Assembly: GCA_037893245.1 (NCBI GenBank)
Contig: JBAIAA010000021.1
Span: forward strand, 1,984,001 to 2,048,000
Direction of reading: 5' to 3'
Source: Crossaster papposus
Taxonomy: Eukaryota > Echinodermata > Asteroidea > Velatida > Solasteridae
Length of the DNA stretch: 64,000 nt
Within the stretch, counting starts at the first letter, position 1. Each line of letters begins with the position of its first letter. Positions 45,505-56,972 of this stretch are shown here, in pieces. Both the position numbers and the translations under genes were made by a program. The notes under the pieces were generated by a model. It did no database searches and was not told the origin of the DNA. It worked only from the letters and a program-made list of their open reading frames with translations.

Positions 45505-48070
45505 TATAATATTTGTTGATTTTTACTGCATTGTATTTCTTCATTTTATAATTTTCACAAATATACTCAAGAATGAGAGATGTGTTGGGGGATTAGCTCA
45601 AATGGTAGAGCGCTCGCTTAGCATGCGATAGGTACCGGGATCGATACCCGGATCTTCCAAATAATATTTGTTCATTTTTACTGCATGATATTTCTTCATT
45701 TTATAATTTTCACAAATATACTCAAGAATGAGAGATGTTTTGGGGGATTAGCTCAAATGGTAGAGCGCTCGCTTAGCATGCGAGAGGTACCGGGATCGAT
45801 ACCCGGATCTTCCAAATAATATTAGTTCATTTTTACTGTATGGCATTTCTTCATTTTGTTATTTTCTAAAATATACTCAAGAAAGAGATTTGTGTTGGGG
45901 GATTAGCTCAAATGGTAGAGCGCTCGCTTAGCATGCGAGAGGTACCGGGATCGATACCCGGATCTTCCAAATAATATTTGTTCATTTTTACTGCATGGTA
46001 TTTCTTCATTTTATAATTCTCACAAATATACTCAAGAATGAGAGATGTGTTGGGGGATTAGCTCAAATGGTAGAGCGCTCGCTTAGCATGCGATAGGTAC
46101 CGGGATCGATACCCGGATCTTCCAAATAATATTTGTTCATTTTTACTGCATGGTATTTCTTCATTTTATAATTTTCACAAATATACTCAAGAATGAGAGA
46201 TGTATTGGGGGATTAGCTCAAATGGTAGAGCGCTCGCTTAGCATGCGAGAGGTACCGGGATCGATACCCGGATCTTCCAAATAATTATGTGTTGATTTTT
46301 ACTGTATGGCATTTCTTCATTTTGTTATTTTCTAAAATATACTCAAGAAAGAGATGTGTGTTGGGGGATTAGCTCAAATGGTAGAGCGCTCGCTTTGCAT
46401 GTGAGATGTACCGGGATCGATACCCGGATCTTCCATATAATATTTGTTGATTTTTACTGCATGGTATTTCTTCATTTTATAATTCTCACAAATATACTCA
46501 AGAATGAGGGATGTGTTGGGGGATTAGCTCAAATGGTAGAGCGCTCGCTTTGCATGCGAGAGGTACCGGGATCGATACCCGGATCTTCCAAATAATATTT
46601 CTTCATTTTTACTGCATGGTATTTCTTTATTTTATAATTTTCACAAATATACTCAAGAATGAGAGATGTGTTGCGGGATTAGCTCAAATGGTAGAGCGCT
46701 CGCTTAGCATGCGAGAGGTACCGGGATCGATACCCGGATCTTCAAAATAATATGTGTTGATTTTTACTGTATGGCATTTCTTTATTTTGTAATTTTCTAA
46801 AATATACTCAAGAAAGAGATGTGTGTAGGGGGATTAGCTCAAATGGTAGAGCGCTCGCTTTGCATGTGAGATGTACCGGGATCGATACCCGGATCTTCCA
46901 TATAATATTTGTTGATTTTTACTGCATGGTATTTCTTCATTTTATAATTTTCACAAATATACTCAAGAATGAGAGATGTGTTGGGGGATTAGCTCAAATT
47001 GTAGAGCGCTCGCTTAGCATGCGATAGGTACCGGGATCGATACCCGGATCTTCCAAATAATATTTGTTCATTTTTACTGCATGATATTTCTTCATTTTAT
47101 AATTTTCACAAATATACTCAAGAATGAGAGATGTTTTGGGGGATTAGCTCAAATGGTAGAGCGCTCGCTTAGCATGCGAGAGGTACCGGGATCGATACCC
47201 GGATCTTCCAAATAATATTAGTTCATTTTTACTGTATGGCATTTCTTCATTTTGTTATTTTCTAAAATATACTCAAGAAAGAGATGTGTGTTGGGGGATT
47301 AGCTCAAATGGTAGAGCGCTCGCTTAGCATGCGAGAGGTACCGGGATCGGTACCCGGATCTTCCAAATAATATTTGTTCATTTTTACTGCATGGTATTTC
47401 TTCATTGTATAATTTTCACAAATATACTCAAGAATGAGAGATGTATTGGGGGATTAGCTCAAATGGTAGAGCGCTCGCTTAGCATGCGAGAGGTACCGGG
47501 ATCGATACCCGGATCTTCCAAATAATATTTCTTCATGTTTACTGTATGGCATTTCTTCATTTTGTTATTTTCTAAAATATACTAAAGAAAGAGATGTGTG
47601 TTGGGGGATTAGCTCAAATGGTAGAGCGCTCGCTTTGCATGTGAGATGTACCGGGATCGATACCCGGATCTTCCATATAATATTTGTTGATTTTTACTGC
47701 ATGGTATTTCTTCATTTTATAATTCTCACAAATATACTCAAGAATGAGAGATGTGTTGGGGGATTAGCTCAAATGGTAGAGCGCTCGCTTTGCATGCGAG
47801 AGGTACCGGGATCGATACCCGGATCTTCCAAATAATATTTCTTCATTTTTACTGCATGGTATTTCTTTAGTTTATAATTTTCACAAATATACTCAAGAAT
47901 GAGAGATGTGTTGGGGGATTAGCTCAAATGGTAGAGCGCTCGCTTAGCATGCGAGAGGTACCGGGATCGATACCCGGATCTTCCAAATAATATGTGTTGA
48001 TTTTTACTGTACGGCATTTCTTCATTTTGTAATTTTCTAAAATATACTCAAGAAAGAGATGTGTGTAATA

Positions 48071-48143
48071 GGGGGATTAGCTCAAATGGTAGAGCGCTCG
48101 CTTTGCATGTGAGATGTACTGCGATCGATACCCGGATCTTCCA
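48071..48143 (+). tRNA. tRNA-Ala (UGC), G52 to C and C50 to T
   Basis: GTACTGCGATCG: same insertion in the leader as 45432, with a further T-stem change (C to T in the 5' strand, giving a U:G wobble). Confidence 0.83.
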
Positions 48144-48535
48144 TATAATATTTGTTGATTTTTACTGCATGGTATTTCTTCATTTTATAATTTTCACAAA
48201 TATACTCAAGAATGAGAGATGTGTTGGGGGATTAGCTCAAATGGTAGAGCGCTCGCTTAGCATGCGATAGGTACCGGGATCGATACCCGGATCTTCCAAA
48301 TAATATTTGTTCATTTTTACTGCATGATATTTCTTCATTTTATAATTTTCACAAATATACTCAAGAATGAGAGATGTTTTGGGGGATTAGCTCAAATGGT
48401 AGAGCGCTCGCTTAGCATGCGAGGGGTACCGGGATCGATACCCGGATCTTCCAAATAATATTAGTTCATTTTTACTGTATGGCATTTCTTCATTTTGTTA
48501 TTTTCTAAAATATACTCAAGAAAGAGATGTGTGTT

Positions 48536-48608
48536 GGGGGATTAGCTCAAATGGTAGAGCGCTCGCTTAGCATGCGAGAGGTACCGAGATCGGTACCCGG
48601 ATCTTCCA
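48536..48608 (+). tRNA. tRNA-Ala (AGC), G52 to A and A58 to G, UGC-type leader
   Basis: B-box region GAGATCGGTACC is changed at two positions. Leader is TGTTATTTTCTAAAATATACTC. A more damaged sister of 47293. Confidence 0.84.
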
Positions 48609-51481
48609 AATAATATTTGTTCATTTTTACTGCATGGTATTTCTTCATTGTATAATTTTCACAAATATACTCAAGAATGAGAGATGTATTGGGGGATTAG
48701 CTCAAATGGTAGAGCGCTCGCTTAGCATGCGAGAGGTACCGGGATCGATACCCGGATCTTCCAAATAATATGTGTTGATTTTTACTGTATGGCATTTCTT
48801 CATTTTATAATTTTCTAAAATATACTCAAGATAGTGATGTGTGTAGGGGGATTAGCTCAAATGGTAGAGCGCTCGCTTTGCATGTGAGATGTACCGGGAT
48901 CGATACCCGGATCTTCCATATAATATTTGTTGATTTTTACTGCATGGTATTTCTTCATTTTATAATTTTCACAAATATACTCAAGAATGAGAGATGTGTT
49001 GGGGGATTAGCTCAAATGGTAGAGCGCTCGCTTAGCATGCGATAGGTACCGGGATCGATACCCGGATCTTCCAAATAATATTTGTTCATTTTTACTGCAT
49101 GATATTTCTTCATTGTATAATTTTCACAAATATACTCAAGAATGAGAGATGTTTTGGGGGATTAGCTCAAATGGTAGAGCGCTCGCTTAGCATGCGAGAG
49201 GTACCGGGATCGATACCAGGATCTTCCAAATAATATTAGTTCATTTTTACTGTATGGCATTTCTTCATTTTGTTATTTTCTAAAATATACTCAAGAAAGA
49301 GATTTGTGTTGGGGGATTAGCTCAAATGGTAGAGCGCTCGCTTAGCATGCGAGAGGTACCGGGATCGATACCCGGATCTTCCAAATAATATTTGTTCATT
49401 TTTACTGCATGGTATTTCTTCATTTTATAATTCTCACAAATATACTCAAGAATGAGAGATGTGTTGGGGGATTAGCTCAAATGGTAGAGCGCTCGCTTAG
49501 CATGCGATAGGTACCGGGATCGATACCCGGATCTTCCAAATAATATTTGTTCATTTTTACTGCATGGTATTTCTTCATTTTATAATTTTCACAAATATAC
49601 TCAAGAATGAGAGATGTATTGGGGGATTAGCTCAAATGGTAGAGCGCTCGCTTAGCATGCGAGAGGTACCGGGATCGATACCCGGATCTTCCAAATAATT
49701 ATGTGTTGATTTTTACTGTATGGCATTTCTTCATTTTGTAATTTTCTAAAATATACTCAAGAAAGAGATGTGTGTCGGGGGATTAGCTCAAATGGTAGAG
49801 CGCTCGCTTTGCATGTGGGATGTACCGGGATCGATACCCGGATCTTCCATATAATATTTGTTGATTTTTACTGCATGGTATTTCTTCATTGTATAATTTT
49901 CACAAATATACTCAAGAATGAGAGATGTTTTGGGGGATTAGCTCAAATGGTAGAGCGCTCGCTTAGCATGCGAGAGGTACCGGGATCGATACCCGGATCT
50001 TCCAAATAATATTTCTTCATTTTTACTGCATGGTATTTCTTTATTTTTTAATTTTCACAAATATACTCAAAATTGAGAGATGTGTTGGGGGATTAGCTCA
50101 AATGGTAGGGCGCTCGCTTAGCATGCGAGAGGTACCGGGATCGATACCCGGATCTTCCAAATAATATTTCTTCATTTTTACTGCATGGTATTTCTTTATT
50201 TTATAATTTTCACAAATATACTCAAGAATGAGAGATGTGTTGGGGGATTAGCTCAAATGGTAGAGCGCTCGCTTAGCATGCGAGAGGTACCGGGATCGAT
50301 ACCCGGATCTTCCAAATAATATGTGTTTATTTTTACTGTATGGCATTTCTTCATTTTGTAATTTTCTAAAATATACTAAAGAAAGAGATGTGTGTTGGGG
50401 GATTAGCTCAAATGGTAAAGCGCTCGCTTTGCATGTGAGATGTACCGGGATCGATACCCGGATCTTCCATATAATATTTGTTGATTTGTACTGCATGGTA
50501 TTTCTTCATTTTATAATTTTCACAAATATACTCAAGAATGAGAGATGTGTTGGGGGATTAGCTCAAATGGTAGAGCGCTCGCTTAGCATGCGAGAGATAC
50601 CGGGATCGATACCCGGATCTTCCAAATAATATTTGTTCATTTTTACTGCATGGTATTTCTTCATTTTATAATTTTCACAAATATACTCAAGAATAAGATA
50701 TGTGTTGGGGGATTAGCTCAAATGATAGAGCGCTCGCTTAGCATGCGAGAGGTACCGGGATCGATACCCGGATCTTCCAAATAATATGTGTTGATTTTTA
50801 CTGTATGGCATTTCTTCATTTTGTAATTTTCTAAAATATACTCAAGAAAGAGATGTGTGTTGGGGGATTAGCTCAAATGGTAGAGCGCTCGCTTTGCATG
50901 TGAGATGTACCGGGATCGATACCCGGATCTTCCATATAATATTTGTTGATTTTTACTGCATGGTATTTCTTCATTTTATAATTCTCACAAATATACTCAA
51001 GAATGAGAGGTGTTTTGGGGGATTAGCTCAAATGGTAGAGCGCTCGATTAGCATGCGAGAGGTACCGGGATCGATACCCGGATCTTCCAAATAATATTTC
51101 TTCATTTTTACTGTATGGCATTTCTTCATTTTGTTATTTTCTAAAATATACTCAAGAAAGAGATGTGTGTTGGGGGATTAGCTCAAATGGTAGAGCGCTC
51201 GCTTTGCATGTGAGATGTACCAGGATCGATACCCGGATCTTCCATATAATATTTGTTGATTTTTACTGCATGGTATTTCTTCATTTTATAATTCTCACAA
51301 ATATACTCAAGAATGAGAGATGTGTTGGGGGATTAGCTCAAATGGTAGAGCGCTCGCTTAGCATGCGATAGGTACCGGGATCGATACCCGGATCTTCCAA
51401 ATAATATTTGTTCATTTTTACTGCATGGTATTTCTTCATTTTATAATTTTCACAAATATACTCAAGAATGAGAGATGTTTT

Positions 51482-51554
51482 GGGGGATTAGATCAAATGG
51501 TAGAGCGCTCGCTTAGCATGCGAGAGGTACCGGGATCGATACCCGGATCTTCCA
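51482..51554 (+). tRNA. tRNA-Ala (AGC), C11 to A
   Basis: TTAGATC puts A11 opposite G24 in the D stem and changes the A box (TAGATCAAATGG). Private to this copy. Confidence 0.85.
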
Positions 51555-51636
51555 AATAATATTAGTTCATTTTTACTGTATGGCATTTCTTCATTTTGTT
51601 ATTTTCTAAAATATACTCAAGAAAGAGGTGTGTGTT

Positions 51637-51708
51637 GGGGATTAGCTCAAATGGTAGAGCGCTCGCTTAGCATGCGAGAGGTACCGGGATCGGTACCCGG
51701 ATCTTCCA
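51637..51708 (+). tRNA. tRNA-Ala (AGC), four-G start, A58 to G, UGC-type leader
   Basis: 72 bases; combines the lost acceptor G with ATCGGTA in the T loop and a leader from the UGC lineage. Confidence 0.84.
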
Positions 51709-51946
51709 AATAATATTTCTTCATTTTTACTGCATGGTATTTCTTCATTGTATAATTTTCAAAAATATACTCAAGAATGAGAGATGTATTGGGGGATTAG
51801 CTCAAATGGTAGAGCGCTCGCTTAGCATGCGAGAGGTACCGGGATCGATACCCGGATCTTCCAAATAATTTTGTGTTGATTTTTACTGTATGGCATTTCT
51901 TCATTTTCTAATTTTCTAAAATATACTCAAGAAAGAGATGTGTGTC

Positions 51947-52007
51947 GGGGGATTAGCTCAAATGGTAGAGCGCTCGCTTTGCATGTGAGATGTACCCGGA
52001 TCTTCCA
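51947..52007 (+). pseudogene. tRNA-Ala (UGC) with 12-base T-arm deletion, third case
   Basis: Same junction as 3132 and 15827 (GATGTACCCGGATC), 61 bases, but its leader (GTGTCGGGGG after CTAATTTTC) and neighbours differ. Either the deletion recurred at the same TACC repeats or it spread by gene conversion. Confidence 0.92.
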
Positions 52008-53953
52008 TATAATATTTGTTGATTTTTACTGCATGATATTTCTTCATTGTATAATTTTCACAAATATACTCAAGAATGAGAGATGTGTTGGGGGATTAGC
52101 TCAAATGGTAGAGCGCTCGCTTAGCATGCGAGAGGTACCGGGATCGATACCCGGATCTTCCAAATAATATGTGTTGATTTTTACTGTATGGCATTTCTTC
52201 ATTTTGTAATTTTCTAAAATATACTAAAGAAAGAGATGTGCATGTGTTGGGGGATTAGCTCAAATGGTAGAGCGCTCGCTTTGCATGTGAGATGTACCGG
52301 GATCGATACCCGGATCTTCCATATAATATTTGTTGATTTTTACTGCATGGTATTTCTTCATTTTATAATTTTCACAAATATACTCAAGAATGAGAGATGT
52401 GTTGGGGGATTAGCTCAAATGGTAGAGCGCTCGCTTAGCATGCGAGAGGTACCGGGATCGATACCCGGATCTTCCAAATAATATTTGTTCATTTTTACTG
52501 CATGGTATTTCTTCATTTTATAATTTTCACAAATATACTCAAGAATAAGATATGTGTTGGGGGATTAGCTCAAATGGTAGAGCGCTCGCTTTGCATGTGA
52601 GATGTACCGGGATCGATACCCGGATCTTCCATATAATATTTGTTGATTTTTACTTCATGGTATTTCTTCATTTTATAATTTTCACAAATATACTCAAGAA
52701 TGAGAGATGTGTTGGGGGATTAGCTCAAATGGTAGAGCGCTCGCTTAGCATGCGAGAGGTACCGAGATCGATACCCGGATCTTCCAAATAATATTTCTTC
52801 ATTTTTACTGCATGGTATTTCTTTATTTTATAATTTTCACAAATATACTCAAGAATGAGACATGTGTTGGGGGATTAGCTCAAATGGTAGAGCGCTCGCT
52901 TAGCATGCGAGAGGTACCGGGATCGATACCCGGATCTTCCAAATAATATTTCTTCATTTTTACTGCATGGTATTTCTTTATTTTATAATTTTCACAAATA
53001 TACTCAAGAATGAGAGATGTGTTGGGGGATTAGCTCAAATGGTAGAGCGCTCGCTTAGCATGCGAGAGGTACCGGGATCGATACCCGGATCTTCCAAATA
53101 ATATGTGTTGATTTTTACTGTATGGCATTTCTTCATTTTGTAATTTTCACAAATATACTCAAGAAAGAGATGTGTGTTGGGGGATTAGCTCAAATGGTAG
53201 AGCGTTCGCTTTGCATGTGAGATGTACCGGGATCGATACCCGGATCTTCCATATAATATTTGTTGATTTTTACTGCATGGTATTTCTTCATTTTTTAATT
53301 TTCACAAATATACTCAAGAATGAGAGATGTGTTGGGGGATTAGCTCAAATGGTAGAGCGCTCGCTTAGCATGCGAGAGATACCGGGATCGATACCCGGAT
53401 CTTCCAAATAATATTTGTTCATTTTTACTGCATGGTATTTCTTCATTTTATAATTTTCACAAATATACTCAAGAATAAGATATGTGTTGGGGGATTAGCT
53501 CAAATGGTAGAGCGCTCGCTTAGCATGCGAGATGTACCGAGATCGATACCCGGATCTTCCAAATAATATTTCTTCATTTTTACTGCATGGTATTTCTTTA
53601 TTTTATAATTTTCACAAATATACTCAAGAATGAGACATGTGTTTGGGGATTAGCTCAAATGGTAGAGCGCTCGCTTAGCATGCGAGAGGTACCGGGATCG
53701 ATACCCGGATCTTCCAAATAATATTTCTTCATTTCTACTGCATGGTATTTCTTTATTTTATAATTTTCACAAATATACTCAAGAATGAGAGATGTGTTGG
53801 GGGATTAGCTCAAATGGTAGAGCGCTCGCTTAGCATGCGAGAGGTACCGGGATCGATACCCGGATCTTCCAAATAATATGTGTTGATTTTTACTGTATGG
53901 CATTTCTTCATTTTGTAATTTTCTAAAATATACTCAAGAAAGAGATGTGTGTT

Positions 53954-54026
53954 GGGGGATTAGCTTAAATGGTAGAGCGTTCGCTTTGCATGTGAGATGT
54001 ACCGGGATCGATACCCGGATCTTCCA
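53954..54026 (+). tRNA. tRNA-Ala (UGC), C13 to T and C27 to T
   Basis: TAGCTTAAATGG gives U13:G22, and TTCGC gives U27:G43; both pairs survive as wobbles. Same allele at 54729 and 56590. Confidence 0.86.
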
Positions 54027-54263
54027 TATAATATTTGTTGATTTTTACTGCATGGTATTTCTTCATTTTATAATTCTCACAAATATACTCAAGAATGAGA
54101 GATGTTTTGGGGGATTAGCTCAAATGGTAGAGCGCTCGCTTAGCATGCGAGAGGTACCGGGATCGATACCCGGATCTTCCAAATAATATTTCTTCATTTT
54201 TACTGTATGGCATTTCTTCATTTTGTTATTTTCTAAAATATACTCAAGAAAGAGATGTGTGTT

Positions 54264-54336
54264 GGGGGATTAGCTCAAATGGTAGAGCGCTCGTTTTTCA
54301 TGTGAGATGTACCGGGATCGATACCCGGATCTTCCA
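54264..54336 (+). tRNA. tRNA with Glu anticodon TTC on tRNA-Ala(UGC) body, copy 1
   Basis: CTCGT TTTTCAT GTGAG: G35 to T gives anticodon TTC, which would read GAA (Glu); C31 to T gives U31:G39. G3:U70 and A73 intact. Seven T residues in a row over 31-35 and flanks (GTTTTTC) could also act as an internal Pol III stop, because T5 terminates Pol III. Confidence 0.88.
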
Positions 54337-55038
54337 TATAATATTTGTTGATTTTTACTGCATGGTATTTCTTTATTTTATAATTTTCACAAATATACTC
54401 AAGAATGAGACATGTGTTTGGGGATTAGCTCAAATGGTAGAGCGCTCGCTTAGCATGCGAGAGGTACCGGGATCGATACCCGGATCTTCCAAATAATATT
54501 TCTTCATTTCTACTGCATGGTATTTCTTTATTTTATAATTTTCACAAATATACTCAAGAATGAGAGATGTGTTGGGGGATTAGCTCAAATGGTAGAGCGC
54601 TCGCTTAGCATGCGAGAGGTACCGGGATCGATACCCGGATCTTCCAAATAATATGTGTTGATTTTTACTGTATGGCATTTCTTCATTTTGTAATTTTCTA
54701 AAATATACTCAAGAAAGAGATGTGTGTTGGGGGATTAGCTTAAATGGTAGAGCGTTCGCTTTGCATGTGAGATGTACCGGGATCGATACCCGGATCTTCC
54801 ATATAATATTTGTTGATTTTTACTGCATGGTATTTCTTCATTTTATAATTCTCACAAATATACTCAAGAATGAGAGATGTTTTGGGGGATTAGCTCAAAT
54901 GGTAGAGCGCTCGCTTAGCATGCGAGAGGTACCGGGATTGATACCCGGATCTTCCAAATAATATTTCTTCATTTTTACTGTATGGCATTTCTTCATTTTG
55001 TTATTTTCTAAAATATACTCAAGAAAGAGATGTGTGTT

Positions 55039-55111
55039 GGGGGATTAGCTCAAATGGTAGAGCGCTCGTTTTTCATGTGAGATGTACCGGGATCGATACC
55101 CGGATCTTCCA
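55039..55111 (+). tRNA. tRNA with Glu anticodon TTC on tRNA-Ala(UGC) body, copy 2
   Basis: Same allele as 54264, 775 bases on, produced by the 5-unit duplication. Contains the same T5 run at 31-35. Confidence 0.88.
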
Positions 55112-55814
55112 TATAATATTTGTTGATTTTTACTGCATGGTATTTCTTCATTTTATAATTCTCACAAATATACTCAAGAATGAGAGATGTGTTGGGGGAT
55201 TAGCTCAAATGGTAGAGCGCTCGCTTAGCATGCGATAGGTACCGGGATCGATACCCGGATCTTCCAAATAATATTTGTTCATTTTTACTGCATGGTATTT
55301 CTTCATTTTATAATTTTCACAAATATACTCAAGAATGAGAGATGTTTTGGGGGATTAGCTCAAATGGTAGAGCGCTCGCTTAGCATGCGAGAGGTACCGG
55401 GATCGATACCCGGATCTTCCAAATAATATTAGTTCATTTTTACTGCATGGTATTTCTTCATTGTATAATTTTCACAAATATACTCAAGAATGAGAGATGT
55501 ATTGGGGGATTAGCTCAAATGGTAGAGCGCTCGCTTAGCATGCGAGAGGTACCGGGATCGGTACCCGGATCTTCCAAATAATATTTCTTCATTTTTACTG
55601 CATGGTATTTCTTCATTGTATAATTTTCACAAATATACTCAAGAATGAGAGATGTATTGGGGGATTAGCTCAAATGGTAGAGCGCTCGCTTAGCATGCGA
55701 GAGGTACCGGGATCGATACCCGGATCTTCCAAATAATTTTGTGTTGATTTTTACTGTATGGCATTTCTTCATTTTGTAATTTTCTAAAATATACTCAAGA
55801 AAGAGATGTGTGTC

Positions 55815-55887
55815 GGGGGATTATCTCAAATGGTAGAGCGCTCGCTTTGCATGTGAGATGTACCGGGATCGATACCCGGATCTTCCA
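55815..55887 (+). tRNA. tRNA-Ala (UGC), G10 to T
   Basis: GGGGGATTATCTC: T10 faces C25 and the A box loses its G. Twin 57676. Confidence 0.86.
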
Positions 55888-55969
55888 TATAATATTTGTT
55901 GATTTTTACTGCATGATATTTTTTCATTGTATAATTTTCACAAATATACTCAAGAATGAGAGATGTGTT

Positions 55970-56042
55970 GGGGGGTTAGCTCAAATGGTAGAGCGCTCGC
56001 TTAGCATGCGAGAGGTACCGGGATCGATACCCGGATCTTCCA
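55970..56042 (+). tRNA. tRNA-Ala (AGC), A6 to G
   Basis: GGGGGGT gives a G6:U67 wobble, structurally mild. Twin 57831. It is adjacent to the G10-to-T gene in both copies. Confidence 0.87.
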
Positions 56043-56899
56043 AATATTATTTGTTCATTTTTACTGCATGGTATTTCTTTATTTTATAATTTTCACAAAT
56101 ATACTCAAGATTGAGAGATGTGTTGGGGGATTAGCTCAAATGGTAGGGCGCTCGCTTAGCATGCGAGAGGTACCGGGATCGATACCCGGATCTTCCAAAT
56201 AATATTTCTTCATTTTTACTGCATGGTATTTCTTTATTTTATAATTTTCACAAATATACTCAAGTTTGAGACATGTGTTTGGGGATTAGCTCAAATGGTA
56301 GAGCGCTCGCTTAGCATGCGAGAGGTACCGCGATCGATACCCGGATCTTCCAAATAATATTTCTTCATTTCTACTGCATGGTATTTCTTTATTTTATAAT
56401 TTTCACAAATATACTCAAGAATGAGAGATGTGTTGGGGGATTAGCTCAAATGGTAGAGCGCTCGCTTAGCATGCGAGAGGTACCGGGATCGATACCCGGA
56501 TCTTCCAAATAATATGTGTTGATTTTTACTGTATGGCATTTCTTCATTTTGTAATTTTCTAAAATATACTCAAGAAAGAGATGTGTGTTGGGGGATTAGC
56601 TTAAATGGTAGAGCGTTCGCTTTGCATGTGAGATGTACCGGGATCGATACCCGGATCTTCCATATAATATTTGTTGATTTTTACTGCATGGTATTTCTTC
56701 ATTTTATAATTCTCACAAATATACTCAAGAATGAGAGATGTTTTGGGGGATTAGCTCAAATGGTAGAGCGCTCGCTTAGCATGCGAGAGGTACCGGGATC
56801 GATACCCGGATCTTCCAAATAATATTTCTTCATTTTTACTGTATGGCATTTCTTCATTTTGTTATTTTCTAAAATATACTCAAGAAAGAGATGTGTGTT

Positions 56900-56972
56900 G
56901 GGGGATTAGCTCAAATGGTAGAGCGCTCGTTTTTCATGTGAGATGTACCGGGATCGATACCCGGATCTTCCA
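56900..56972 (+). tRNA. tRNA with Glu anticodon TTC on tRNA-Ala(UGC) body, copy 3
   Basis: Same allele again, 1,861 bases after 55039, produced by the 12-unit duplication. Confidence 0.88.

Larger units (their letters stand above)
43724..49776 (+). repeat. Array segment 12: 39 tRNA-Ala genes, ~2.64 kb repeat
   Basis: Gene starts: 43724t, 43879h, 44034, 44189t, 44344, 44499, 44654, 44809, 44964t, 45119h, 45274, 45432t, 45587, 45742, 45897, 46052, 46207, 46363t, 46518h, 46673, 46828t, 46983, 47138, 47293, 47448, 47603t, 47758h, 47913, 48071t, 48226, 48381, 48536, 48691, 48846t, 49001, 49156, 49311, 49466, 49621. Offset 2,639 holds from 43724/46363 to 45742/48381. Afterwards 48536-49156 resemble 47293-47448 and 46828-47138, and 49311-49621 resemble 45897-46207. 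Confidence 0.92.
49777..53643 (+). repeat. Array segment 13: 25 tRNA-Ala genes, mixed
   Basis: Gene starts: 49777t, 49932, 50087, 50242, 50397t, 50552, 50707, 50862t, 51017, 51172t, 51327, 51482, 51637 (72 bases), 51791, 51947t (61 bases), 52090, 52249t, 52404, 52559t, 52714, 52869, 53024, 53179t, 53334, 53489. No long higher-order copy inside, but it carries a third T-arm deletion (51947), a UGC gene with an AGC-type leader (52559) and an altered leader before 52249. Confidence 0.92.

Noticed and set aside
54264..54336. A genuine tRNA-Glu gene
   Set aside because: Only the anticodon is Glu; acceptor stem, D arm, T arm and discriminator are those of the neighbouring tRNA-Ala, so it is a mutated Ala copy. 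The same reasoning applies to the TAC, ACC and ATC copies.
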